Of a stretch of DNA of 64,000 bases, positions 45,463-53,670 are shown piece after piece. The position numbers and the translations under genes were made by a program. Where the stretch lies: positions 1-64,000 of the forward strand of contig CANPTO010000014.1 of NCBI GenBank assembly GCA_947577025.1. The letters are read 5' to 3'. The DNA is from an uncultured Clostridiaceae bacterium. Its GTDB lineage: Bacteria > Bacillota > Clostridia > TANB77 > CAG-508. Under the pieces are notes generated by a model, which worked only from the letters and a program-made list of their open reading frames with translations, did not search any database and was not told the origin of the DNA. Each line of letters opens with the position of its first letter. Position 1 is the first letter of the stretch.

Positions 45463-45999
45463 ATGAAAAAGTCATTAAAAATAATAATTATACTACTGAT
45501 ATCAGTGTTTTGGATGCTTTGTATATACAAACTATCAAGTATGAATTCAGACAACTCGAACAGCAAAAGCACAGACATTATAAGTATGTTTATAGAAGAT
45601 ACATTAGAAATTACAAATGACTATGGAATAACCTCATCACATCCAAATGAACAAAAAATAGAAAAAGTATCGAGGTTAATTAATGCACCAATGAGAAAAG
45701 TAATACATGCAACAGTATATTTTGCTTTAGCATTTTTTATTATGATACTAATGAATATTATATTCGACCATAAAAAATATTTCTGGTCGATATTAATGAC
45801 ATTAATACTATGCATAATATTTGCAGGTACTGATGAATATCATCAAACTTTCGTAACAGGAAGAACGGGTCAGTTATTAGATGTAATAATAGATACAGCA
45901 GGAGGAATAATAGGAATATTATTCTATTCTACATATCAATTAGTATATGTACTTGGGTATAAAAGATCTGTAAAAGAATATTCTTGTAAAAATATGTAA
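45463..45999 (+). CDS. VanZ-like membrane protein
   Basis: 178 residues with four or five hydrophobic helices and the VanZ family segments ISVFWMLCIYKLSSMNS, then the conserved RKVIHATVYFALAFFIMIL, AGTDEYHQTFVTGRTGQLLDVIIDTAGGIIGIL. Relatives confer low-level teicoplanin resistance in the vanA operon, but most VanZ-like proteins have no known role. ATG 45463 after AAGGATAAAAATAAT is preferred over a start inside the upstream frame. It is the last gene that could belong to the polysaccharide operon. Confidence 0.85.
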   Translation: MKKSLKIIIILLISVFWMLCIYKLSSMNSDNSNSKSTDIISMFIEDTLEITNDYGITSSHPNEQKIEKVSRLINAPMRKVIHATVYFALAFFIMILMNIIFDHKKYFWSILMTLILCIIFAGTDEYHQTFVTGRTGQLLDVIIDTAGGIIGILFYSTYQLVYVLGYKRSVKEYSCKNM

Positions 46000-46216
46000 G
46001 AAGACTGTTAAGTGTAATAGTAAATACTAAGATATAATTGAGATAAAAGCATATACATTTTGATAAATTGCGAAAAAAGATGAATGAAAAATGTCGAAAA
46101 AACATTGCTACTATAACAAAAATATGATATAAATAATAAAGTAACTTGTATTTCTTCCAATACTATAAATGTATTAGGAGAAAAAACTTCCCCAACAATT
46201 AAAAGGAGGTAACAAT

Positions 46217-46603
46217 ATGAAAAACTATAAATGGGTTGTTAATAACAGTGAGAAAAGCAAGGCAGAAGCGCCAATATTAGTGGATGAACAATTTAATGAT
46301 ATCATAAAGATAAAAGTTAATTGTTCTGAAATTAGCGAAAAACTTAAAGAAAAATTAAAAGAGCATGGTGTAGATGTTTTAGCACAGACACAAAAAGATG
46401 AAAAAAGAATTATATATTTTGAACTAGTCCCAACAGCATTAGAGCAGATTTTTTTAGGAGCGCCATTATACTCAAAACGAAATGGGGAATATTACTTACT
46501 AAGTGATTTCTTTTCTGGAAAGGCATATGTCCCAAGGGACTTTGAAACTATTAAAGAAGAGTATGAAAAATGCAAACAGGAACTTCAAAACAATAGTAAA
46601 TAA
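46217..46603 (+). CDS. Small charged protein of unknown function
   Basis: 128 residues, rich in Glu and Lys, no membrane segment. The centre has alternating strands (IIKIKVNCSEISEKLKEKLKEHGVDV, IYFELVPTALEQIFLGAPLY), then YYLLSDFFSGKAYVPRDFETIKEEYEKCKQEL with a C-terminal helix. I do not recognise the family. An AAAGGAGGT ribosome site seven bases before the ATG and its own terminator make it a real single-gene unit. Confidence 0.6.
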   Translation: MKNYKWVVNNSEKSKAEAPILVDEQFNDIIKIKVNCSEISEKLKEKLKEHGVDVLAQTQKDEKRIIYFELVPTALEQIFLGAPLYSKRNGEYYLLSDFFSGKAYVPRDFETIKEEYEKCKQELQNNSK

Positions 46604-46633
46604 GAAGACTAAAAAGAAATACACCCTGAATTA

Positions 46634-46665
46634 TTAAAAAAGGGGCTGTAAAAGCTCCTTTTTAA
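46634..46665 (+). terminator. Terminator after the 128-residue protein gene
   Basis: TTAAAAAAGGGGCT pairs with AGCTCCTTTTTAA around TGTAAA. Confidence 0.7.
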
Positions 46666-46879
46666 TGTTTCTATTGGAATAATACTAATTATCCCAAGTG
46701 AACATTATGAAGCAAAATCTGTTATGAACCCATATGTATCGTATGACGAAAATGAAAAGATATTTAAAATGTGGTATACAGCAGGAGAAAAATATGAACC
46801 TGATGTACTATGCAATGCTACAAGTATAAATGGAGTTAATTGGAATAAATATCAAAATAATCATAAAAAGAAAAAGTAG
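46661..46879 (+). pseudogene. Remnant of a five-bladed-propeller glycoside hydrolase
   Basis: An open stretch without a start codon encodes PSEHYEAKSVMNPYVSYDEN, then EKIFKMWYTAGEKYEPDVL and NATSINGVNWNKY, ending in Lys-rich residues at TAG 46877. The order NPYV-YDE-KMWYTAG-ATS-NG-NW is the blade pattern of GH32/GH43/GH130-like proteins. Only one or two blades remain. There is no ribosome site, and the 5' side collides with a terminator, so this is a relic. Confidence 0.65.
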
Positions 46880-46989
46880 AAATATAAGTCGAAAAATGTA
46901 AAAAAATTTTTAAGAATAAACAACAAAATAAATAAATATTTCATATAATAATTGTATACAATCAATGTAAAAAAATAGAGAGAATTATA

Positions 46990-47020
46990 AAGAACATGGT
47001 TTAAAAGCTATGTCCTTTTT
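46990..47020 (+). terminator. Terminator in the accessory spacer
   Basis: AAAGAACATGG and CTATGTCCTTTTT form an imperfect 11-base stem followed by T residues; its parent gene is gone. Confidence 0.45.
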
Positions 47021-47051
47021 ATTTTCAGGATTCAAAAAATTATAATAATTA

Positions 47052-47141
47052 TTGAATATGCTCAAGGAAATGTGATATAATAATAATATATTGGTCAAGA
47101 TAATGCGATGATTCAATCAAATAATGCTCAAGAAAATGTGA
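47052..47141 (+). promoter_or_regulatory. Promoter and twin operator-like repeats of the DUF4143 ATPase
   Basis: TTGAAT (47052-47057) and TATAAT (47076-47081) are separated by 18 bases, ATGCTCAAGGAAATGTGA. A second copy, ATGCTCAAGAAAATGTGA (47124-47141), differs at one base and lies just before the ribosome site of the gene at 47153. Confidence 0.45.
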
Positions 47142-47152
47142 GAGGTGATTAT

Positions 47153-48469
47153 ATGTACAGAAAAATTATAAAAGAATTACAAGAGTGGAAAAACAAAAAA
47201 GATAGGCAACCACTTATTTTAAAAGGGGCAAGGCAAGTAGGAAAAACATGGATATTAAAAGAGTTTGGAAAAGAGTATTTTGATGATGTGTTATATATAA
47301 ATATGGAGAATGCAGGTAATATTTCAGATTTATTTAGTGGGAATTTAGACCCAAAAAGAATTATAGAATATTTATCAGCCATTCATCATAAAAAAATTGA
47401 ACCAGAAAAAACGCTAATAATATTTGATGAAATTCAAGAATTACCACGAGCACTTACTTCATTAAAATATTTTGCTGAACAGGCACCAGAATATGCAATA
47501 TGTTGTGCAGTAAGTTTGCTTGGAGTATTTCTTCATGATCAAGTTTCTTTTCCAGTTGGAAAAGTAGACTTTCTTGAATTACAGCCATTAGATTTTGAAG
47601 AATTTCTAATAGCAAATAACGAACAAGAATTAATTAATATAATTAGAAAAAATGGATTTGAAAAAATACCAGAAATAATTGCAGAAAAATTGAAAGACTA
47701 CTTAAAAAAATATTTTGTAATTGGTGGAATGCCAAGAGCTGTAATGACATGGCTTGATGAAAAAGATTTTGAAAAAGTTGAAAGAATTCAAAAAAGTATT
47801 TTAGAAGCATATGAGAGAGATTTTTCAAAACATACAGATAGCACTACAGCAACAAAAATACAATATGTTTGGAATAGTATACCATCACAATTAGCAAAAG
47901 AAAATAGAAAATTTATATATGGGGTTGTAAAAGATGGAGCAAGAGCAAGAGAATATGAAAATTCAATTAATTGGCTAAAAGATACTGGATTAATAAGAAT
48001 TGTAAATAGAATAAAATGTGGAGATAAACAACCATTAAAAGCTTATGAGGACTTAAAAGCATTTAAAATTTATTTTTTAGATGTAGGCTTATTACGAGTA
48101 TTATGTGAGTTACCATATGAAACAATTATAAATGCTGATGCAATATATAACGAATTTAATGGGTTACTTACAGAACAATTTGTACTTCAAGAACTAAACA
48201 ATATTAGTAAAATAAAAACTATATATTATTGGTCAAATGAATTTCAAAGTGAGGTAGATTTTGTATTTTCATATAAAAATTTAATAATACCAACTGAAGC
48301 AAAAGCAGGAATTAATGTTAAAGCACAAAGTTTAAAGGTATATATGAAGGAATATAAACCTAAAATTGCAATAAGATATTCATTATTAAATATACTATTA
48401 GATAATAACATATTAAATATTCCATTATATGCTATTTGGAATACAGAAGAATACTTGAAAATGATTTGA
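47153..48469 (+). CDS. AAA ATPase with C-terminal DUF4143 domain
   Basis: 438 residues. Walker A GARQVGKT (residues 25-32), Walker B LIIFDEIQELPR, then the family signature FAEQAPEYAICCAVSLLGVF and SFPVGKVDFLELQPLDFEEFL. The C-terminal DUF4143 nuclease-like domain includes YYWSNEFQSEVDFVFSYKNLIIPTEAKAG, with the E-x-D-F...E-K order of restriction-endonuclease-like folds. The family is widespread in anaerobes, often in accessory DNA; a role in conflict systems is suspected but unproven. ATG 47153 follows AGAGGTGATT; earlier in-frame codons lack a site. Confidence 0.9.
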   Translation: MYRKIIKELQEWKNKKDRQPLILKGARQVGKTWILKEFGKEYFDDVLYINMENAGNISDLFSGNLDPKRIIEYLSAIHHKKIEPEKTLIIFDEIQELPRALTSLKYFAEQAPEYAICCAVSLLGVFLHDQVSFPVGKVDFLELQPLDFEEFLIANNEQELINIIRKNGFEKIPEIIAEKLKDYLKKYFVIGGMPRAVMTWLDEKDFEKVERIQKSILEAYERDFSKHTDSTTATKIQYVWNSIPSQLAKENRKFIYGVVKDGARAREYENSINWLKDTGLIRIVNRIKCGDKQPLKAYEDLKAFKIYFLDVGLLRVLCELPYETIINADAIYNEFNGLLTEQFVLQELNNISKIKTIYYWSNEFQSEVDFVFSYKNLIIPTEAKAGINVKAQSLKVYMKEYKPKIAIRYSLLNILLDNNILNIPLYAIWNTEEYLKMI

Positions 48470-48530
48470 AAAAAATTTATAAAAACTCGAAAAATGTAAA
48501 AAACTTTTCAAAAATAATTCAAAAAATCAA

Positions 48531-48559
48531 TTGACATTTCACATAATATATCATACAAT
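48531..48559 (+). promoter_or_regulatory. Promoter of the type III antitoxin RNA
   Basis: Consensus TTGACA (48531-48536) and TACAAT (48554-48559), spacing 17, about 15 bases before the first repeat. Confidence 0.75.
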
Positions 48560-48565
48560 AAATAT

Positions 48566-48742
48566 ACAAAAGATCAGGTGAACCCATACCGATTTTAAGT
48601 TGGGAACTATATAAAGTTCAGGTGAGCCCATACCGATTTAAGTTGGGAGCTATATAAAGTTCAGGTGAACCCATACCGATTTTAAGTTGGGAGCGATAAT
48701 AGGGGGATAATTCATTTAGATGAATTATTCTCTTTAATTTTT
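48566..48742 (+). ncRNA. ToxI/CptI-like antitoxin RNA: 2.8 tandem repeats plus attenuating terminator
   Basis: Three direct repeats begin at 48574, 48618 and 48661 with periods of 44 and 43 bases; the third is cut after about 35 bases. The unit reads TCAGGTGAACCCATACCGAT then TTTAAGTTGGGAACTATATA. Inside it, ACCCATAC and GTTGGG-type arms allow a pseudoknot. After the array a terminator stem ATAATTCAT/ATGAATTAT (48707-48728) precedes a T-rich tail and the toxin gene. This is the standard type III arrangement, in which the repeats are cut by the toxin into inhibitory RNAs and the terminator sets the RNA-to-toxin ratio. Confidence 0.9.
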
Positions 48743-48764
48743 ATTCAAAAGGAGTTTTGTTTCT

Positions 48765-49310
48765 ATGTTAAAAGAAAAATTAAGAATAATAAAAATCGAT
48801 CCAGAGTATATTGAGTATTTAAGGAAATTTGATTCAAAGGTACAATTCAATAAAGCAGAGTCGAATAAGCAAAATAAACCATTTGTTGGAGTTTTATTTT
48901 CTATAAATGATAGAAAATACTATGTACCAATTTCATCAGCCAATAAAAAAACAAAGTTAAATAAAATGTATAAAAAATATTGCAAAAGTGGAAGAGAGCC
49001 TATTGATATAATATTTATAACAGATAAAAACAAAAAATTATTATCAGCTTTAAACTTGAATAATATGATACCAGTAGCTGGCAATAGCATTATTAATTAC
49101 GATATTACAAAAGATAAAGATGCAGGCTTACTAATTAAAGAATATAAATATTGTATGAAAAGCAAAGGAAAAATTAGAAGAAGAGCTATTAAAATATATA
49201 ATATGATTAATTTACATACTAATAAAAATTTAGAAAAAAGATGTTGCAATTTTAAACTATTAGAAGAAAAATGCAAAGAATATGAAGAACTATTATTAGT
49301 CAAAAAGTAA
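48765..49310 (+). CDS. ToxN/AbiQ/CptN-type endoribonuclease toxin
   Basis: 181 residues, the normal size. Family landmarks are the N-terminal IDPEYIEYLRKFDSKV, KPFVGVLFSINDRKYYVPISSANKKTK (catalytic-loop region with Lys and Ser residues) and IIFITDKNKKLLSALNLNNMIPV. The toxin cuts RNA in A-rich sites and is held inactive as a ring complex with its own repeat RNA; some members abort phage infection. The call rests on the combination of the protein signature and the tandem-repeat RNA with terminator upstream. The repeat length (43-44) is closer to the CptIN subgroup than to ToxIN (36). The ribosome site is AAAAGGAG. Confidence 0.88.
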   Translation: MLKEKLRIIKIDPEYIEYLRKFDSKVQFNKAESNKQNKPFVGVLFSINDRKYYVPISSANKKTKLNKMYKKYCKSGREPIDIIFITDKNKKLLSALNLNNMIPVAGNSIINYDITKDKDAGLLIKEYKYCMKSKGKIRRRAIKIYNMINLHTNKNLEKRCCNFKLLEEKCKEYEELLLVKK

Positions 49311-49338
49311 AACCACAAAAGTGGCTTTACAATTAAAA

Positions 49339-50058
49339 TTATTTATTTTTTCCATCATCCAATTTCCTACAACTTTGTTCAGTATCTGCACTAATACACT
49401 TATCTGGATTCTTAAAAGACAAATACCAACTCATACCATTCCTATTTTTAGTAATTTCCTCATTCCTTTTTTGAATTCCAGCAAAAGTAGTAGGAGGTGC
49501 AACAATAATAGGTTCACAAGGTACCCAATTAGCAGGAGTAGAACCATGTGACTCATCAGAAGTTTGAAGAGCTTCAATACATCTTAAAATTTCAGGAATA
49601 CATCTACCTATATTTAATGGATAAACCAATATAAGTCTTACAATTCCCTTATCATCAATAATAAACACATTTCTAACAGTTTCAGTAGTACTAACATCGT
49701 TAGATATCATACCATATTTTCTAGCAATACTTCCATTTCTATCAGCAATTATAGGAAAAGGGATGGCAATACCAGTTTTACAATAAATATCATAAACCCA
49801 AGCCAAATGAGCAGGGTTACTATCTACACTAAGCCCTATTAAACAAGTATTAAGTCTTTCAAAATATGTATTTGCTTTACTAAAAGCTATCATTTCAGTA
49901 GTACATACAGGGGTAAAATCACCAGGATGAGAAAATAAAACAACCCATTTACCTTTATAATCATTTAAACATATATTCCCCATAGTAGAAGTAGCCTCAA
50001 AATCAGGTGCATGTTGCCCAATTCTAACAGTTCCATTCATCATAATTTCATAATCCAT
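49339..50058 (-). CDS. Peroxiredoxin (Prx6/AhpC2-like)
   Basis: 239 residues. Reduces peroxides using the peroxidatic Cys in VLFSHPGDFTPVCTTEMIAF (PxxxTxxC), with the partner Arg later in the protein. The C-terminal dimerisation arm carries NWVPCEPIIVAPPT and further Cys (DKCISADTEQSC), like the archaeal-type Prx with three Cys. The thiol reductant is not encoded nearby. The start follows GAAGGGAGTTTATTTTTTT on the minus strand. It is convergent with the toxin gene. Confidence 0.93.
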   Translation of the reverse strand: MDYEIMMNGTVRIGQHAPDFEATSTMGNICLNDYKGKWVVLFSHPGDFTPVCTTEMIAFSKANTYFERLNTCLIGLSVDSNPAHLAWVYDIYCKTGIAIPFPIIADRNGSIARKYGMISNDVSTTETVRNVFIIDDKGIVRLILVYPLNIGRCIPEILRCIEALQTSDESHGSTPANWVPCEPIIVAPPTTFAGIQKRNEEITKNRNGMSWYLSFKNPDKCISADTEQSCRKLDDGKNK

Positions 50059-50127
50059 AAAAAAATAAACTCCCTTCGTTTTTTATATATAATATGAAGA
50101 GAGTTTTTTATTGTTACATTAACTATT

Positions 50128-50222
50128 ATTATAAATTTAATAACTTCTTATTCTTTAATATCTAAATTTTTATTTTTTAGAATATTAATCTGCTCATTTA
50201 TTGTTTTAAATTCTTTATTCAA
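50128..50222 (-). pseudogene. Internally deleted abiF: N- and C-terminal ends only
   Basis: From TTG 50222 (after AGGAGGTACATA) the frame gives (M)NKEFKTINEQINILKNKN, matching the first residues of the intact AbiF encoded at 50532-51461, and stops at 50148. The bases just beyond match the last codons and downstream DNA of the intact copy (AGTTATTAAATTTATAA). About 850 bases of the middle are missing, so the HEPN site is gone. The upstream RNA and promoter are kept. Confidence 0.8.
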
Positions 50223-50243
50223 TATGTACCTCCTAAAATTAAC

Positions 50244-50325
50244 AAAAAACCTTAGAGTATAAATGCCCCAAGGTTTTCTATTTCCGAGTTCAGTCCCGTA
50301 GGTTTTCTGAACTACTGATCTACTA
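50244..50325 (-). ncRNA. abiF-type structured RNA, copy 1 (with the deleted toxin)
   Basis: Minus-strand RNA. The stem AGTTCAG/CTGAACT (50307-50313 with 50287-50293) encloses the loop AAAACCTACGGGA. The second copy has a different stem but the same loop core. A separate intrinsic terminator, AAAACCTTGG...CTAAGGTTTTTT (50278-50244), ends the RNA before the remnant ORF. Confidence 0.75.
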
Positions 50326-50330
50326 TAGAT

Positions 50331-50360
50331 AGTATAACATCTAAAACTTGAACTTGTCAA
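50331..50360 (-). promoter_or_regulatory. Promoter of RNA copy 1
   Basis: On the minus strand TTGACA (50360-50355) and TATACT (50336-50331), spacing 18, identical to the promoter of copy 2. Confidence 0.75.
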
Positions 50361-50531
50361 GCAAAATGCTAAAATTTCTATCTAATGCTAATAGTATATT
50401 TTATACAATTGAAAATATACTATTTTATATAGTATTTACATATAAACTTGTCCAATCAAAATTACTATAATCTCTTTCATTTTTATAATGCTAATTCTTA
50501 TTCAATATATAAAGGTCATAATATAAAAATT

Positions 50532-51461
50532 TTATAAATTTAATAACTCCTTATAATTCTTAGGAAAGCCCATTTTATCTAATATTTTCATAAATTCAAT
50601 ATTATTTATTTTTTTCTTTAATTCTTGGATATTTTTAATTATAGATTTGTAAAATTGATTAAATTGTTCTTTTTCTAACATGATTTTTAAAATTAAAACT
50701 ATAGAAAATAAATCTTGTACACTATTTTTATAATTTCCCTTTAATTTTTCAATTTTCAAAATAGAATGATAATTATTAGATGAAATTTTAAACCTTAAGC
50801 TAACATCATATAATTTTTCATCATGTGCGCAAATATTTCGTATTTCACCTAAATTAGTTAAATATATTTTCAATATTTCACTTTTTATATTAAATTTTTT
50901 ACTAATTTTATTTTTTTCTTTTTGTTTCATAATACTATAAAATTTAGAAACTTTGCCAAAAGACAATATACGTATTAGTACCCATAGAGGAATATAATTA
51001 TAAGTATCTATATAGTGTTTTATCATTTTATTGGAATTTTTATACTGATGTGAAATTTCAAGATTAATATCTTTTAAGAGTTTATCAACTATTTTTTTGT
51101 TCTTTTTGTTATAATCAAAATTGTCAGGAAGCAAATAATCTTTATAGCCATGTTCTTTGGAGAATTCATAAGCTATATATGTATCAATTTTTCTTTCAAT
51201 TAATAAAATATATTCAAGAAAGATAATTCTAATTTTTCTATCAAATTCATATAAATCATATATTTCTTCTATAGTAGTACCATCGATATATTTTTCAGTA
51301 TTACTAGAGAAGTCTATAAACAAATTTTTATAACCATTAATTAAATAATAGTAGTTGTTATTTTCTAATATCTTTAAGGCAGAGTTTATATTTTCTATTT
51401 TTAATTGCCTACTTTTTAACAATTTAATCTGTTCATGTACAGTTTTAAAAACTTTTTCCAA
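50532..51461 (-). CDS. AbiF-type (Abi_2/AbiD) HEPN ribonuclease toxin
   Basis: 309 residues. The Abi_2 domain runs through most of the protein: YYYLINGYKNLF near residue 37, EIYDLYEFDRKIRIIFLEYILLIERKIDTYIAYEF, and IPLWVLIRILSFGKVSKFYSIM. The HEPN catalytic motif RNICAH (R208, H213) is followed by DEKLYD. HEPN proteins of this group cut RNA; AbiF/AbiD members cause abortive phage infection and are associated with a short structured RNA upstream, seen here too. The start is TTG 51461 after GGAGGTAAATA. It is the functional partner of the deleted tandem copy beside it. Confidence 0.9.
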   Translation of the reverse strand: MEKVFKTVHEQIKLLKSRQLKIENINSALKILENNNYYYLINGYKNLFIDFSSNTEKYIDGTTIEEIYDLYEFDRKIRIIFLEYILLIERKIDTYIAYEFSKEHGYKDYLLPDNFDYNKKNKKIVDKLLKDINLEISHQYKNSNKMIKHYIDTYNYIPLWVLIRILSFGKVSKFYSIMKQKEKNKISKKFNIKSEILKIYLTNLGEIRNICAHDEKLYDVSLRFKISSNNYHSILKIEKLKGNYKNSVQDLFSIVLILKIMLEKEQFNQFYKSIIKNIQELKKKINNIEFMKILDKMGFPKNYKELLNL

Positions 51462-51480
51462 TATTTACCTCCTTATATGT

Positions 51481-51526
51481 AAAAAATGACCTCGGGCCCG
51501 TAGGTTATCCGAGGTACTCATCTACT
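51481..51526 (-). ncRNA. abiF-type structured RNA, copy 2
   Basis: Minus-strand RNA. The stem ACCTCGG/CCGAGGT (51515-51509 with 51495-51489) encloses ATAACCTACGGGC and is followed by CATTTTTTA, which could terminate transcription before the toxin gene. Compared with copy 1 nearly every stem pair changed on both sides while the loop CCTACGGG stayed, which is direct evidence for a conserved structure. Confidence 0.78.
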
Positions 51527-51532
51527 ATAGAT

Positions 51533-51562
51533 AGTATAACATCTAAAACTTGAACTTGTCAA
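51533..51562 (-). promoter_or_regulatory. Promoter of RNA copy 2 and abiF
   Basis: Minus-strand TTGACA (51562-51557) and TATACT (51538-51533), spacing 18. About 185 bases of upstream DNA are also nearly identical to copy 1 (50314-50500 versus 51516-51700). The remainder to 52029 is AT-rich and shows nothing else I can support. Confidence 0.75.
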
Positions 51563-52029
51563 GCAAAATGCTAAAATTTCTATCTAATACTAATAGTATA
51601 TTTTATGCAATTAAAAATATACTACTTTATATAGCATTTACATATAAACTTGTCCAATCAAAATTACTATAATCTCTTTCGCTTTTATAATATCAATTCT
51701 TATTATATGTTTTATTATTATTTATTATATCTTTAACATTTATTTGTTTATAGGTATTATCATTTTTGCATATAGGCATAATTTTTTTGAAAATGATAAC
51801 ATAACACATACCATTTTACATAAAAGTATGAGAATGCTTGAAAAATTATGCAAAATCTATTATAATATAAAAAGAGACAATTAAATAATTTAAAAGTGCT
51901 TGGTGTTTAGCACAAAACCAAATAAATATTTTAGGAGGTATAACTGTATTAAATAATAAGTAAAAAAATAAAACTGAATATGGAAATAACAATTATAAAA
52001 TTTATTATTAAAATTAAAGGAGCAAACAT

Positions 52030-52800
52030 ATGGGAAACGAAAAGAAACGACAAGTAATATTAGGGGTAATTGTTATTACAATAATGACTATAATAGGGGT
52101 ATGCATAAGTAATAAGATTCGGCAAGACCTACTCGAAAAATATGAGACATATGATAAGGCAGCAAAAATTACATCACAAGCTGAGTTCAAAAATGCAATA
52201 AAAACGAATGTAGGCAACGCCTTTGTATATGGAAATTTAGAGGCACTTGATAGTGTTACTTTTCCTGAACTTGAAGGAGAATATTCATATATAATGAAGA
52301 AAATGCAAAGCTACCAAAAACATTATAGAACTGTTACAAAAACGCACAAGGATTCAAAAGGAAAAGCATATACAACGGAAGAAAGAGAAACATACTGGAC
52401 ATGGGATACACTAGGAACTGAAGAAAGAAAAGCTAAAAAAATTTCATTTCTAAATGTGGAATTTGATTATGGAAAAATTAAATTTCCATCAAGTCATTAC
52501 ATTTCCACGATAGACAAACACTATAATAGAAGAAATGTATATTATGGTACGGATTTAAGTTTTACAGGAACAATATACTGTTATATAGAAAATAATACTA
52601 TAAATAAAGTAACATTTTATAACCAAAAAAATATAACAGAGACAATAGAAAAACTTAAATCAGGTCAAGAAGTTTTAATTTTTTGGATATTATGGCTTCT
52701 ATTTACAGTTGCTGTGACAGCCGCTGCTTGTTATTTTGGAAAATACAATAAAACACCAAAAAGAGAAACAAGGCAAAAAAATAATTTCTATAAGAGATAA
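52030..52800 (+). CDS. Two-helix membrane protein of unknown function
   Basis: 256 residues. The N-terminal helix (about 9-27) and C-terminal helix (about 225-243) bracket an outside domain with YDKAAKITSQAEFKNAIKT, FVYGNLEALDSVTFPELEGEYSYIMKKMQ, KAYTTEERETYWTWDTLGTEERKAKKISF and a strand-rich end. I do not recognise the family. Codon 34 is an in-frame CGG followed by C, read as a normal triplet. The start follows AAAGGAGCAAACAT. Followed by a terminator. Confidence 0.65.
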   Translation: MGNEKKRQVILGVIVITIMTIIGVCISNKIRQDLLEKYETYDKAAKITSQAEFKNAIKTNVGNAFVYGNLEALDSVTFPELEGEYSYIMKKMQSYQKHYRTVTKTHKDSKGKAYTTEERETYWTWDTLGTEERKAKKISFLNVEFDYGKIKFPSSHYISTIDKHYNRRNVYYGTDLSFTGTIYCYIENNTINKVTFYNQKNITETIEKLKSGQEVLIFWILWLLFTVAVTAAACYFGKYNKTPKRETRQKNNFYKR

Positions 52801-52812
52801 GTTTAAAAGCGC

Positions 52813-52859
52813 AAAGATAGAGAATATACTACCATAATGGTAAAGCATTCTCTATTTTT
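52813..52859 (+). terminator. Terminator after the two-helix membrane protein gene
   Basis: AAAGATAGAGAAT pairs with ATTCTCTATTTTT; an inner ACCAT/ATGGT hairpin fills the loop. Confidence 0.7.
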
Positions 52860-52960
52860 GTTTAACATAGATATAAAAAAATTGCCTGTAATTATACTAA
52901 ATATTGATTAGTAAAAATGTAAAGTAGATATAAAAATCACATAAATTATCGAATAAATAG

Positions 52961-52989
52961 TTGACGTATTAACATAATTGATATATAAT
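52961..52989 (+). promoter_or_regulatory. Promoter of the gene at 53041
   Basis: TTGACG (52961-52966) and consensus TATAAT (52984-52989), spacing 17. Confidence 0.65.
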
Positions 52990-53040
52990 AAGTAGCATAA
53001 TAAAAGTAACAATTAACCAAACTAATTAGGAGGGTAAACT

Positions 53041-53664
53041 ATGGAAACAAAAAACAGAATACGGGATCTTCGAAATGAGCGTGAAAGCCAAGTAAAAGCT
53101 ATTTTGGAATGTTGGCTAAATCAAAAATTTGGCTATGGAAACAAACCTTGGAGAGCAGTAGAAGGAAGAAAAAGGCTTAGGCCAATACCCCTTTACTTGT
53201 ATGAATGTAACAAAGAATGGCCCAAAAGTATGACACCAGATTTTATTAGGAAAAGTATTATAAAGTTAGGTTTCATAATATATCCTTCCTTAAACGGAAA
53301 AGGAATAAACCTTGCTATTCCAGAATGGAAAGAAGGAAAAAAATTAACATGGGCACAGAAAAAAATAAGAACCTTGAATCATGATTATTCAATATATGTT
53401 GAAGAAGAAAAAAGAAGGGCAGAATTATTATTTAATCAACTATTAGAAGAACTATCGAATTATGATACTACTAAAGTAATAGTAGGTGATGGTTACACTA
53501 TTTTCAAAGGTTATAAATTTGGAGAAACAGCAGGGATAAACTCTGAAATAACGATAAGTAGGGAATGCTACAAATTTATTAAAAGGCATTATAAAGAACA
53601 CAATATAGAAGAGTATTTTGAGGATAAAGAATATATAGGGCTTCGTTTATTCGATACCCAATAA
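53041..53664 (+). CDS. Protein of unknown function, possibly DNA-associated
   Basis: 207 residues, not recognised. It is basic and aromatic in the first half (NQKFGYGNKPWRAVEGRKRLRPIPLYLY, then IRKSIIKLGFIIYPSLNGKGINLAIPEW) and more acidic in the second (VEEEKRRAELLFNQLLEELSN, EEYFEDKEYIGLRLFDT). No membrane segment or catalytic motif is evident. Codon 8 is CGG followed by G, read as a triplet. Consensus promoter, AGGAGGGT ribosome site and terminator make it a stand-alone unit. Location beside toxin-antitoxin loci suggests accessory DNA. Confidence 0.6.
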   Translation: METKNRIRDLRNERESQVKAILECWLNQKFGYGNKPWRAVEGRKRLRPIPLYLYECNKEWPKSMTPDFIRKSIIKLGFIIYPSLNGKGINLAIPEWKEGKKLTWAQKKIRTLNHDYSIYVEEEKRRAELLFNQLLEELSNYDTTKVIVGDGYTIFKGYKFGETAGINSEITISRECYKFIKRHYKEHNIEEYFEDKEYIGLRLFDTQ

Positions 53665-53670
53665 AAATAT

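Noticed and set aside
48574..48696. Three direct repeats resembling a short CRISPR array
   Set aside because: The repeats abut without unique spacers, and a terminator plus a ToxN-type gene follow. This is a type III antitoxin.
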